A stretch of DNA of 64,000 bases from Exobasidium rhododendri. Lineage: Eukaryota > Basidiomycota > Exobasidiomycetes > Exobasidiales > Exobasidiaceae. This document shows positions 44,555 through 52,644 of this stretch, piece by piece. Below the pieces are notes generated by a model. That model made no database searches, had not been told where the DNA came from, and saw only the letters and a program-made list of their open reading frames with translations. Both the position numbers and the translations under genes were made by a program. The stretch is taken from NCBI GenBank assembly GCA_026210745.1, contig CP110631.1, positions 2,294,001 through 2,358,000 on the forward strand. The letters are read 5' to 3'. How positions within the stretch are numbered: position 1 is the first letter of the stretch; each line of letters opens with the position of its first letter.

Positions 44555-47500
44555 ATGCGACTGCATTGTCGTCCATACATCATCGCTGCCCGTCCATATC
44601 TTAGAACGTCAGCATTGAATAGATCAGAGGCTACATCAACTAGCAGAATGACATCCAACGAAGGCAAGGGGGGCTCAAGTCTCTCTCGATTGGCGGCCAT
44701 CGGAAAGCAGCTACTGCCGGCCAATCCATTCACGACGAGAGCGGCAGACAATGAAAGGGAACAGTTGGGCACCCTTCGAATGGGTTCAACAGTAGAATTG
44801 CCAGTGTATGCTCCAAAGGACATCACTCGACTACCTGATGAGAGGCTATTGCTGAGCTTGGAAGATACCACCACGCTTGAGAGTTTGGAGTGGATGGCGA
44901 AGAAGTATGCACTGGGACAAGATATGTTCTTGCTGTCTCAACCAGGATCGTATGCACGTCGACTTGCACTCACATTCGCAGCACTACTGCAGCTACCAGT
45001 AGAGCATGTAGCTTTGCACAGGGACATAGGAGAGGCAGAGCTACTCCAGACTCGTAATCTAGAAAAGGGTGGAAATCTGAGCTACACCGATGGGCCGGTA
45101 GTCAGAGCGATGAAGACGGGGGGGATCCTGATCTTGGAAGGTGTGGAACGAGCGGAGAGGAATGTCCTGCCCTTGCTGAACAACATCCTCGAGAACAGAG
45201 AGCAGGACCTTCCAGATGGAACCAGCCTGGTGCCTGCAAGTAGATTACACGCTGCGCAGATGGAGGAAGCTGTCAAGACTGGACACAAAGCGTCCAATAC
45301 AAGTCGATTTCAGGCTGTTGATCCCAACTTCAAAGTGATCGCCCTGGGGCTACCGACTCCACCTTACAAAGGGAATCCACTAGACCCACCTTTCCGAAGT
45401 CGTTTCCAGGCAAGATGGGTTGAAGGCATTGTGCCGTCGTCACTGGGTGAAGCTCCTATTCTGGATGAGGCTTCTCAGCAATTGGCCTCTCTGCTAAAGC
45501 AAAGGATATTCGAGTGGGCTGCTCTTTTACGCCTACATGCTACGGCAGCCCGAGGTGCTGACGTGCTCCCACCTGCGTCACAGCTACCCAACGTACCGGC
45601 TTCTGCACTTTCCCTCTTAGACGATCTCATTTCCCGGTTCCCGCCCATAGAAACACTCGCTGCACCACCTACGATCACCATCTCTGAAGAAGAAGGAAAG
45701 CTAGGCACACAACAAGTGAGAATGCGCGATGGCGCTTTGTCGGTTCCCGAACGGAGTAGAGACCAGATACAGCAGAGGGAAGCAGAAAGTTTGAAGAAGT
45801 TGCAGGAAAGGAGTGATAAACCGGGTGTGGATGCAAGGGTGGCCGCCTCTACAGACTCTATTGTTGGAGCAGGGTACCCGATGATGCACACATTGGACGC
45901 AACCAAGAAAAGACTAGCGACTGAGTTGTTGTGGAGTGTTGGCTTGGACAAGGGCGTCGGTATTAGCTCTGAGGAGATTGATGGCAGAGGCTTGATGGGC
46001 TACAAGGTTGCTGAGATAGAAAGGGTCTCTGTGCGTACAGCCAAGGTGACATTTGATCAAGTCGATGGCGGTTTGACGAGGTCTGTTGTTGTGCCTTGCG
46101 GACCGCTCGCCTTTATCCCACTGCCAGTGATCAATAGCGAGCAAGCGCAAGTGACCGGCGACGTACTGGTCACGCCTCGTCTCTACTCTATCCTGACTTC
46201 TATGCTTCAACTTCACGCTCTAGGTCGCGACATTTGCTTGCTTCCCTCGGCGTTGATTTCCTCCTCGGAGGAAATGAATGTCAACACCATGCAAGCTTCT
46301 TCTTCGACGTCTACCTCCATCGGTCTATTTGCCGGCTTACTGGGCTATCAAGTCGAATCATTATGGCTGCACAAGGATGTCGGCGGAACAGAGCTCGTCA
46401 TGAGAAGAGGAACCAGTCCTGATGGTAGCACGATCTGGGAAGCAGCTCCACTCCTCAAAGGTGCCACAGAAGCGAGGATCGTCCACTTAGCTGGCATAGA
46501 CGTATTAGGTCCAACGCTAGCGAGTCTTGCCCGGCTGACGCAGGATCGGGAATTGGAGCTCTGGGCAGGTGGTAGGGCAGCATTGGGTGGTGGTAGGCAT
46601 CCCGAAATAGAAGGGAAAGAAGTTGGTCTTGGCAGGTTGACGACCATCCATCCCAGCTTTCGAATAATAGCCACGGCCAACGGTTCACGATCCGACTGGT
46701 TGAATGAAGAGACGTCCACTCTATTCGGATTCGTTCAGCCAAGTCCCATGTCGTCGCTGGAAGAGCGTCAAGTCCTTGAAACTAGGACCAGTTGTCCCGG
46801 GGCGCATCTCGACAAGCTACTCGATTTTACTGCGCGTTATCGATCACTAAGCAAGGACGTCAGTCTGGGCCTGTCCAAATCAAGAAGACTGGGCACAAGA
46901 GCTCTCATTCGCATGGCCAAGCGATTAGCCAAGTTTCCAGACAGTACAGATCTGCATGCTCTTCTTTCGAGGAATCTTCTCGTTGAATTTCTCCCAAGGA
47001 CGACAAAGGAGTTGATCAAGAGGGTACTGGATGACAGTGGCCTTCACCCGAGGGGAGCCGAGGGAGCATTTGAGTACAGGCCGCAGGAGTGGCTTGCTGA
47101 TCCGGTCGTTGACGAGAATGTAGTACAATTTCACGATCTGAATGCTCCCGATCTTGATCCAGTCGTCGTGCAAAGGTACCCCACGGACCGACTCGACCCA
47201 GATGGCAAACACCTCATTCCTGCCTTGGGAAGGTCATTTTTCAATAATAATACTCAGTCGATACTCCTTCGAGATCTGGCCATTGACTTGCAAGTGATGG
47301 AGGAGCATGTACTGTTGCTAGGCGCCCAGGGTGTGGGAAAGAACAAGATTATCGATCGAATCGTCGAATTACTAGACAGACCGAGGGAGTACATGCAGCT
47401 TCATCGTGACTCGACAGTGGCACAAATCTTACAACTCGTCGAATTGAAAGGAGGTCAACTGAAGTTCCTTGAATCGCCCCTAGTGCGGGCCATTCGAACA

Positions 47501-49225
47501 GGAAGGGTGGCCGTTATTGATGAAGCAGACAAGTGCTCTGCCGCCGTCACAGCCGTCTTCAAATCATTGGCAGAGAGGAGCGAGCTGAGTTTACCAGACG
47601 GCAGAAGGGTGCGACCTGCGAACAGTTTTGGATCTCCGGACGATGTCATTGTCCATCCTGATTTCCGGCTGGTCTTGCTTGCCAATCGACCTGGATTCCC
47701 CTTCTTAGGTAATTCCTTTCTGGAAGTACTAGGGGAAGGTTTCTCCTGCTATGCTGTTGGTAATCCTGACTTGGCCTCGGAAGTCCGATTGCTACAACAA
47801 GCAGCACCAAGTGTTGAAGAAGGCCTCATTCGAAACCTTGACCTGGCATTCCATGATCTCAGAGACGCCTTCGATGCAGGTTTAATCACCTATCCCTACT
47901 CACTTCGAGAGCTGCTTCACATAGTCCGACACCTACACCACTTCCCTAGTGAGAGTTTGACAGAGGTACTACTGAACACACTCTCTTTTGATCTTCATCG
48001 TCCCGAGTCGATCAATCTGGTCTACGATACACTTCGTAAACGAGGCCTAAATGTTCAAAGATTGAGTTTGGCGGCCATCAGAGAGCGAGCAGAGGAAAAG
48101 ATGAAGGAAGGACCAGGTAGGATCGAATGGGATCCAAAGAAGCTCGGAAAAGATACTTTTCTTTCTGGACCAAAGGAAGGCAAGGTGGATCCGGAGAATA
48201 AAGAGCACAGCGGTGGAAACACTTGGAAGGGTGGCACGGGAGGTAGAGATACGGCAGGTTTGGGTGGCCGAGGAGGATATGAAAGATTCTACTCAGGTCA
48301 ACAAATCAAGCAGATCAACACCGAATTGAAGAAGGACGTTCCTGATCACATCAAGGAGCAGGCCAGGGTGATGGCTCAGAAGGCTCTCTTGGAAAAGTTG
48401 GCAGATCAAGGGATGACGACACACGAAGGAGCAACGTACCAAAAGTACAAGCAGGAAGTCACACCGCAGATTCAACACCTTGTCAACATCTTGAATGATC
48501 TGCAAGCCAATGCAAAGGAGAGGAATTGGCTGACACGACAGCAAGAGGGAGAATTGGATGAAAGGCGCTTGACGAATGCGTTGACTGGCGAACGTGCCGT
48601 CTTCAAGAGGAGGCAGGAGAATCCTCCTGAAGTGGGCGCTCCACAAACGAAACCGAAACGGATTCGCTTCCTTGTTGACCTTTCAGCGTCAATGTATTCC
48701 ATGCAGTACGATGGCAGACTGGACAGAGAGATCAAAACGATGCTCATGATCATGGAAGCGTTCAGTCACGTCAGCAAAGAGAGATTCCTCTACGACATAG
48801 TCGGCCATCATGGTGAGAGTGCCCACGTCGCCATGACAACGATGGACAAACCGCCTCAGTCTATAGGAGAGCGATGGAAGGTTTTGCGTGATTCCGACGC
48901 TACGATGACGTATGTCATGTCGGGAGATTCGTCTCTGGAAGCGATTCAATGGGCGTGCAAAGACATCACAAGGACAGAAGCAGATGACTACTTTGTCATA
49001 GCTCTGTCCGACGCAAATCTGTCCAGATACGGTATCACAGCGGAAAATTTAGAAAAAGCCATGAAGACGAGTGAAAAGGTCAAAGTGGCATTGATTTGCT
49101 TAGACAGGGGTGACGAAGGAAAGGAACTAGCAAGACGGCTGCCTGGTAAGGCTTTTCAAGTCTCGGAGATGAAGAGTCTTCCCCAGGTTCTCAGTTCTAT
49201 CCTGACGACTATGCTCGAGAACTAG
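44555..49225 (+). CDS. VWA8: VWA8, mitochondrial AAA+ and von Willebrand A domain protein
   Basis: One exon of 1556 residues. VWA8 is a matrix-side mitochondrial ATPase of the dynein/midasin-related AAA+ class. Residues 1-32 (MRLHCRPYIIAARPYLRTSA and on) are Arg-rich and lack acidic residues until position 25, as in a presequence. Three ATPase-like modules follow. In the first two the P-loop is degenerate (FLLSQPGSYARR near residue 130, CLLPSALISSSEE near 565). The third keeps an intact Walker A, GAQGVGKNK (about residue 920), and Walker B, VAVIDEADKC (about 985). A basic linker leads to a C-terminal VWA domain (about 1370-1556) with the MIDAS motif DLSASM. This is the domain order of animal VWA8. 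The first two modules have probably lost ATP hydrolysis. Confidence 0.92.
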   Translation: MRLHCRPYIIAARPYLRTSALNRSEATSTSRMTSNEGKGGSSLSRLAAIGKQLLPANPFTTRAADNEREQLGTLRMGSTVELPVYAPKDITRLPDERLLLSLEDTTTLESLEWMAKKYALGQDMFLLSQPGSYARRLALTFAALLQLPVEHVALHRDIGEAELLQTRNLEKGGNLSYTDGPVVRAMKTGGILILEGVERAERNVLPLLNNILENREQDLPDGTSLVPASRLHAAQMEEAVKTGHKASNTSRFQAVDPNFKVIALGLPTPPYKGNPLDPPFRSRFQARWVEGIVPSSLGEAPILDEASQQLASLLKQRIFEWAALLRLHATAARGADVLPPASQLPNVPASALSLLDDLISRFPPIETLAAPPTITISEEEGKLGTQQVRMRDGALSVPERSRDQIQQREAESLKKLQERSDKPGVDARVAASTDSIVGAGYPMMHTLDATKKRLATELLWSVGLDKGVGISSEEIDGRGLMGYKVAEIERVSVRTAKVTFDQVDGGLTRSVVVPCGPLAFIPLPVINSEQAQVTGDVLVTPRLYSILTSMLQLHALGRDICLLPSALISSSEEMNVNTMQASSSTSTSIGLFAGLLGYQVESLWLHKDVGGTELVMRRGTSPDGSTIWEAAPLLKGATEARIVHLAGIDVLGPTLASLARLTQDRELELWAGGRAALGGGRHPEIEGKEVGLGRLTTIHPSFRIIATANGSRSDWLNEETSTLFGFVQPSPMSSLEERQVLETRTSCPGAHLDKLLDFTARYRSLSKDVSLGLSKSRRLGTRALIRMAKRLAKFPDSTDLHALLSRNLLVEFLPRTTKELIKRVLDDSGLHPRGAEGAFEYRPQEWLADPVVDENVVQFHDLNAPDLDPVVVQRYPTDRLDPDGKHLIPALGRSFFNNNTQSILLRDLAIDLQVMEEHVLLLGAQGVGKNKIIDRIVELLDRPREYMQLHRDSTVAQILQLVELKGGQLKFLESPLVRAIRTGRVAVIDEADKCSAAVTAVFKSLAERSELSLPDGRRVRPANSFGSPDDVIVHPDFRLVLLANRPGFPFLGNSFLEVLGEGFSCYAVGNPDLASEVRLLQQAAPSVEEGLIRNLDLAFHDLRDAFDAGLITYPYSLRELLHIVRHLHHFPSESLTEVLLNTLSFDLHRPESINLVYDTLRKRGLNVQRLSLAAIRERAEEKMKEGPGRIEWDPKKLGKDTFLSGPKEGKVDPENKEHSGGNTWKGGTGGRDTAGLGGRGGYERFYSGQQIKQINTELKKDVPDHIKEQARVMAQKALLEKLADQGMTTHEGATYQKYKQEVTPQIQHLVNILNDLQANAKERNWLTRQQEGELDERRLTNALTGERAVFKRRQENPPEVGAPQTKPKRIRFLVDLSASMYSMQYDGRLDREIKTMLMIMEAFSHVSKERFLYDIVGHHGESAHVAMTTMDKPPQSIGERWKVLRDSDATMTYVMSGDSSLEAIQWACKDITRTEADDYFVIALSDANLSRYGITAENLEKAMKTSEKVKVALICLDRGDEGKELARRLPGKAFQVSEMKSLPQVLSSILTTMLEN

Positions 49226-49373
49226 GTAGAATTCCTCGTACGAAATATAATAAAGACTAATCTTTACACCTTTTATGGAATAAAATTGAGATGGCAATGT
49301 GACCATGATCAGAGTACCATTGGCCATTGTCTCGTACCTCTGTCGTAGGAGAAGTGGGGAGAAGGCGCGTTTT

Positions 49374-49742
49374 CTAGCGTCTGCTTCCACTAATCGTCAT
49401 GTCACCGATAGCACCGTCCAGATTCAGGTTTGTGTTGTAGTCGCCATTTCCGATTCCGACGCTGTAACCACCACCATCTTGTCGCTTGTCGTACACGTTA
49501 GCTGCAATGATACTGGGTAGGGTGGCACCATCGAACGTAGCTGATAGGTTGGTGTCATCATTACCTATTCCAACAGAGTCACGGCTATCGAGGTTGGTGA
49601 TGCCGGCATTGATGTACTCGATGCATCGGGGATTCAGGATTCCTGGATTGCTGACAATCTGACATCGGCGCAGAACAGGTGCAGCATTGACGGAGCTCAA
49701 TGCCAAGAGAACGATGGTAGCGAAGAAGGTGATTCTGGTCAT
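49374..49742 (-). CDS. Small secreted precursor with two copies of the Gly-Asn-Asp module and dibasic sites
   Basis: Intron-less, 122 residues. Residues 1-20 are a clear signal peptide (MTRITFFATIVLLALSSVNA), then a hexapeptide APVLRR that ends in a Kex2-type site. A second dibasic site, KR, is at 86-87, and the protein ends in SRR. Cleavage would give peptides 27-85 (with two cysteines, C27 and C40) and 88-120. Both peptides carry the module VGIGN-(G/D)-D, then TNL, then DGA, which is also the repeat of the large neighbour at 50915-52276. The first also has YINAGITN, matching the NAGI(V/I)N module there. I do not recognise a named family. The shared modules and head-to-head arrangement point to a duplicated gene pair. 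Secretion and processing are inferred from the motifs. Confidence 0.8.
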   Translation of the reverse strand: MTRITFFATIVLLALSSVNAAPVLRRCQIVSNPGILNPRCIEYINAGITNLDSRDSVGIGNDDTNLSATFDGATLPSIIAANVYDKRQDGGGYSVGIGNGDYNTNLNLDGAIGDMTISGSRR

Positions 49743-49950
49743 TATTTTGTTTGATTCTCTAATGTTGTGTGCTTGTTTTCTTCGGAAGGGGTTTTAGCGA
49801 ACGTAATGGTGAATCTTTGCGTTGTCTCGTGATGAGGTCTAGGCCAGCTAGAACTTATGAGGTGAGCAAAATTGCAAGAAAGGGGCGGGCGGTACGAAAC
49901 AAAATGGCGATTAGGGAGACGATACAACAGCTAGTTTCTCACGCCACGCC

Positions 49951-49956
49951 TTTATA
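49951..49956 (-). promoter_or_regulatory. TATA box of the small secreted precursor
   Basis: TATAAA on the minus strand, flanked by GC-rich sequence, 209 bases upstream of the ATG at 49742. Confidence 0.6.
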
Positions 49957-50672
49957 CTCCTCCCCCGGTTCATAGTAAAAGAAGTGGTCTGAAGTAGGTT
50001 CTTTGAACGGACTGCGTTAACGTGCCTGCTCTCCTGGGTTGTGTTCCAGATTAGATTTCGAGGCATCGAAGATGCTGCTGCACCACTACGCTGGAAAGGG
50101 AGGACAAGTTTTACTTGCGGGAGCTATTGCTATTTAACTTTTACCTTGTACTGGCAGTGTTACATTTTCGACCTCTTAAATAGAAACCAACGCCGTCGCG
50201 CATTAGCGTCCAAAATGAAAACGCCGGTGGGCGCAGAAGACTAATCGGCTAGTGATCAGGAGACGTTCTTGGCTGGACTCTCGCTTCCCGCATACCAACA
50301 CATCGACGGCACTACGACCCATTGCGCCTTCTCTGTGACTAGCTTTCATGTGAGCCGAGACGCATTCGGGTTTCAAGCTCGTTCAAATGCGACGTCATTG
50401 TGCCACGCGGTACAGCCTGACTCGCTTGCTTGCTCCTCTTTCCCTCATTTTCTCCACCCCCAAAAACGGTGGCAAAAGAGAACACCTGTCGAGCACGATG
50501 AAGCGACAGGAACAAGTGCACTCGACGGGCGTAATTCGACGCCAAAGCGCGTCTGTCCCGGTGCAGGACCTTGTGATCGAACGAAGGGGATCCAATGGGG
50601 TGTACAGCTTTGCGCGATGGAAGCGTTGCCCCCGCTGAGCGGGAAGCAAAGCAATCTGTCTCGACGTAAAGG

Positions 50673-50679
50673 TATATAA
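50673..50679 (+). promoter_or_regulatory. TATA box of the large secreted repeat precursor
   Basis: TATATAA in an otherwise mixed-composition context, 236 bases upstream of the ATG at 50915. A transcription start about 30 bases further on would fall just before the T-rich leader. Confidence 0.65.
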
Positions 50680-50914
50680 GGAAGCAAAACGGCCAGAACA
50701 CCGTTTCTTTTTGCTCCCCATCAACCGATCACAAACCCTCTCTTCTATCTTCTTCTTCTTCTCCATACTTCTTCAACTTCGCTCTGCTGGCCAGATCGCA
50801 AGTACCTTTTCCCCTTTTAATTTTAATCTTTTTATTACTCATTTCTTCATAATTCTCCATCTTACAATAGACCTCTATCACTTCGTCGCCCTTCCAACAC
50901 AAAAAAACATCAAA

Positions 50915-52276
50915 ATGAAGTACGCTTACGTCGCCATCTCTGCCGTCACCCTCGCCTCCACTGTCTCTGCCGCTCCTCTAGGATTCTTCGGATCACAGAG
51001 CGAGACCTTGAACGAGAATGCTGGAATCGTGAATGGTCGAGGTCTAACTTCGACCACCGGTCTTGGCAACGACATCGAATTTTCCAACGTCAACCTCGAC
51101 GGTAGCCCAACCACCTCTATCTTTAGACGACTCCTCAACTTTGACGTTGGCGAGACAAAGGAGACTGAGAATGAAAATGGCGGTATCGTGAATGGACGAA
51201 GAAGCACCGTGACCAACTTGGGAGTCGGCAACGGAGACTCTGGAGCATCCAACGTCGACCTTGATGGAGACGCTCACATCACCATCACAGAAAGGAGCAC
51301 AACTCTCAACGAGGGTCTTGGCAACGGAAACTCTGGTGCCAGCAATGTTGACGTGGTTGGCAGCCCAACTATCTCGATCTCTCGTCGGGGCAATGTCCTC
51401 AACGAAGGAGTTGGCAATGGTGATTCCGGTGCTACCAATGTTGATCTCAAAGGCAGCCCTTACATCACCATCAGCCGAAGAGATGTTGAAAACTTGGGAG
51501 TCGGTAACGGTGACTCCGGTTCAACCAATGTCGATCTCGATGGTAATTCCCACATTACCATTTCTGAACGTGGAGACGTATCGAACATTGGTATTGGCAA
51601 TGGAGACTCGGACTCCACCAATGTTGACTTGGACGGCAGCCCTACCATCAGCATCTCAAGAAGACTACTCAACTTTGATGTCGGAGAAACAAAGGAGACT
51701 GAGAACGAGAACGCTGGTATCATAAATGGCCGAAGTCTTACGACTAATTTGGGTGTGGGCAACGGCTTGTCAGGATCAAGCAACGTCGACTTGAAGGGAA
51801 ACCCCCACATCTCCATCTCCAAGAGGCTGATCTCCGCTGGCTCCAGCAGTACGACCGAGAATGAAAACGGTGGCATTGTCAACGTGGATCCTGAGGAGTT
51901 CCAGGCAATGATGGCCGGCAAGGAACAAGCCCAACGACGAGGCAACGTCACTAATCTTGGTGTCGGAAATGGCGACTCTGGCTCATCCAACGTTGACTTG
52001 GACGGTGACGCCCACATCACTATTAGCGAACGAGATCTTCAGAACTTGGGTGTAGGCAACGGCTTGTCAGGATCAAGCAACGTCGGCTTGAAAGGAAACC
52101 CCCACATCTCCATCTCCAAGAGGCTGATCTCCGCTGGCTCCAGCAGTACGACTGAGAATGAAAACGGCGGCATTGTCAACGTAGACCCTGAGGAGTTCCA
52201 AGCTATGATGGCGGGCAAGGAAAGTCAGACCGCATCAAAGCGAGGTATCTCTTACAACGCAGATATTCTTGCCTAG
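50915..52276 (+). CDS. Secreted repeat precursor with nine Gly-Asn-Asp modules and Kex2-type sites
   Basis: Intron-less, 453 residues, cysteine-free. ATG 50915 sits in a strong context (catcaaaatg) and starts a signal peptide of 19-20 residues (MKYAYVAISAVTLASTVSA). The rest is two repeated modules. Module B, about 27-30 residues, occurs nine times; its pattern is NLGVGNGDSGxSNVDLDG, then a beta-prone TISIS ending in RR, KR or ER. Module A (TENENGGIVN and variants) occurs five times. Nine dibasic sites (RR or KR) separate blocks. Three B modules (second, fifth and eighth) end in ER instead and would stay joined to the next. The last ten residues are GISYNADILA. This is the layout of fungal Kex2-processed repeat proteins, of which Ustilago Rep1 is an example. 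The repeat itself is not one I know, so the function is open. Confidence 0.85.
   Translation: MKYAYVAISAVTLASTVSAAPLGFFGSQSETLNENAGIVNGRGLTSTTGLGNDIEFSNVNLDGSPTTSIFRRLLNFDVGETKETENENGGIVNGRRSTVTNLGVGNGDSGASNVDLDGDAHITITERSTTLNEGLGNGNSGASNVDVVGSPTISISRRGNVLNEGVGNGDSGATNVDLKGSPYITISRRDVENLGVGNGDSGSTNVDLDGNSHITISERGDVSNIGIGNGDSDSTNVDLDGSPTISISRRLLNFDVGETKETENENAGIINGRSLTTNLGVGNGLSGSSNVDLKGNPHISISKRLISAGSSSTTENENGGIVNVDPEEFQAMMAGKEQAQRRGNVTNLGVGNGDSGSSNVDLDGDAHITISERDLQNLGVGNGLSGSSNVGLKGNPHISISKRLISAGSSSTTENENGGIVNVDPEEFQAMMAGKESQTASKRGISYNADILA
51746..51925 (+). repeat. Internal duplication, copy one (180 bases)
   Basis: Near-identical to 52043-52222, offset by 297 bases (99 codons). It covers one module B ending in SKR and one module A with the extension VDPEEFQAMMAGKE. 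The differences I can see are few and mostly at third codon positions. Confidence 0.9.
52043..52222 (+). repeat. Internal duplication, copy two (180 bases)
   Basis: Second copy of the 180-base block at 51746-51925. One visible amino acid change is Asp to Gly in the NVDLKG segment. Confidence 0.9.
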
Positions 52277-52644
52277 ACGATGATCTTACTACATTGTATT
52301 CTGAATCTCATAATATTCGCCAAAATATATAGATGTGAATTATGGTACTTCGTTGTATTTGTGTGTCTCCTTTGTGTGTGCGCTCCAGCCTCTGCTCATT
52401 TTCTCTGCAGGAAGCCTACGAATGATGAGGTGTTGGTCTCAAAGATGAAACGCGTCAAAGGGGGGGAGGTGACACGCCTAAAGAGCCCCTCAAAGCCTTC
52501 GACAAAGTTAAAATAACGAGGGAGGCCCAATCACACTCTCAATCGAGACTACTGGCTACATGCTCTAACTCTTCCTCACCCTTCAGGATCTTGATCGCCC
52601 TTGAAAGAACGCCTTCATCCGCATGACAGTCTGAGTCGCTCATC
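52277..52644. other. Intergenic: 3' region of the repeat precursor and promoter of the next gene
   Basis: 368 bases between two plus-strand genes. AT-rich sequence just after the stop (52300-52360) should hold the polyadenylation signals. I see nothing else. Confidence 0.45.

Larger units (their letters stand above)
49743..50914. promoter_or_regulatory. Bidirectional promoter of the two secreted repeat precursors
   Basis: 1172 bases separate the two divergent starts. A TATA element faces each gene: tttata at 49951-49956 (TATAAA on the minus strand) and tatataa at 50673-50679. Each lies about 210-240 bases from its ATG, so both transcripts would have leaders of about 180-210 bases. The plus leader is strongly pyrimidine-rich (50735-50765). 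Strict TATA boxes are rare elsewhere in this window and fit strongly regulated, highly expressed genes. The open frame that runs from 50711 into the plus gene is a chance extension. Confidence 0.65.

Noticed and set aside
50711-50914. N-terminal extension of the repeat precursor (68 extra residues from an upstream ATG)
   Set aside because: The stretch is T-rich leader sequence downstream of the TATA box. The ATG at 50915 begins a textbook signal peptide and has the better context.
51460-52020. Minus-strand frame of 186 codons in the repeat gene
   Set aside because: Its periodicity comes from the repeats of the plus gene, which alone has a signal peptide and promoter.
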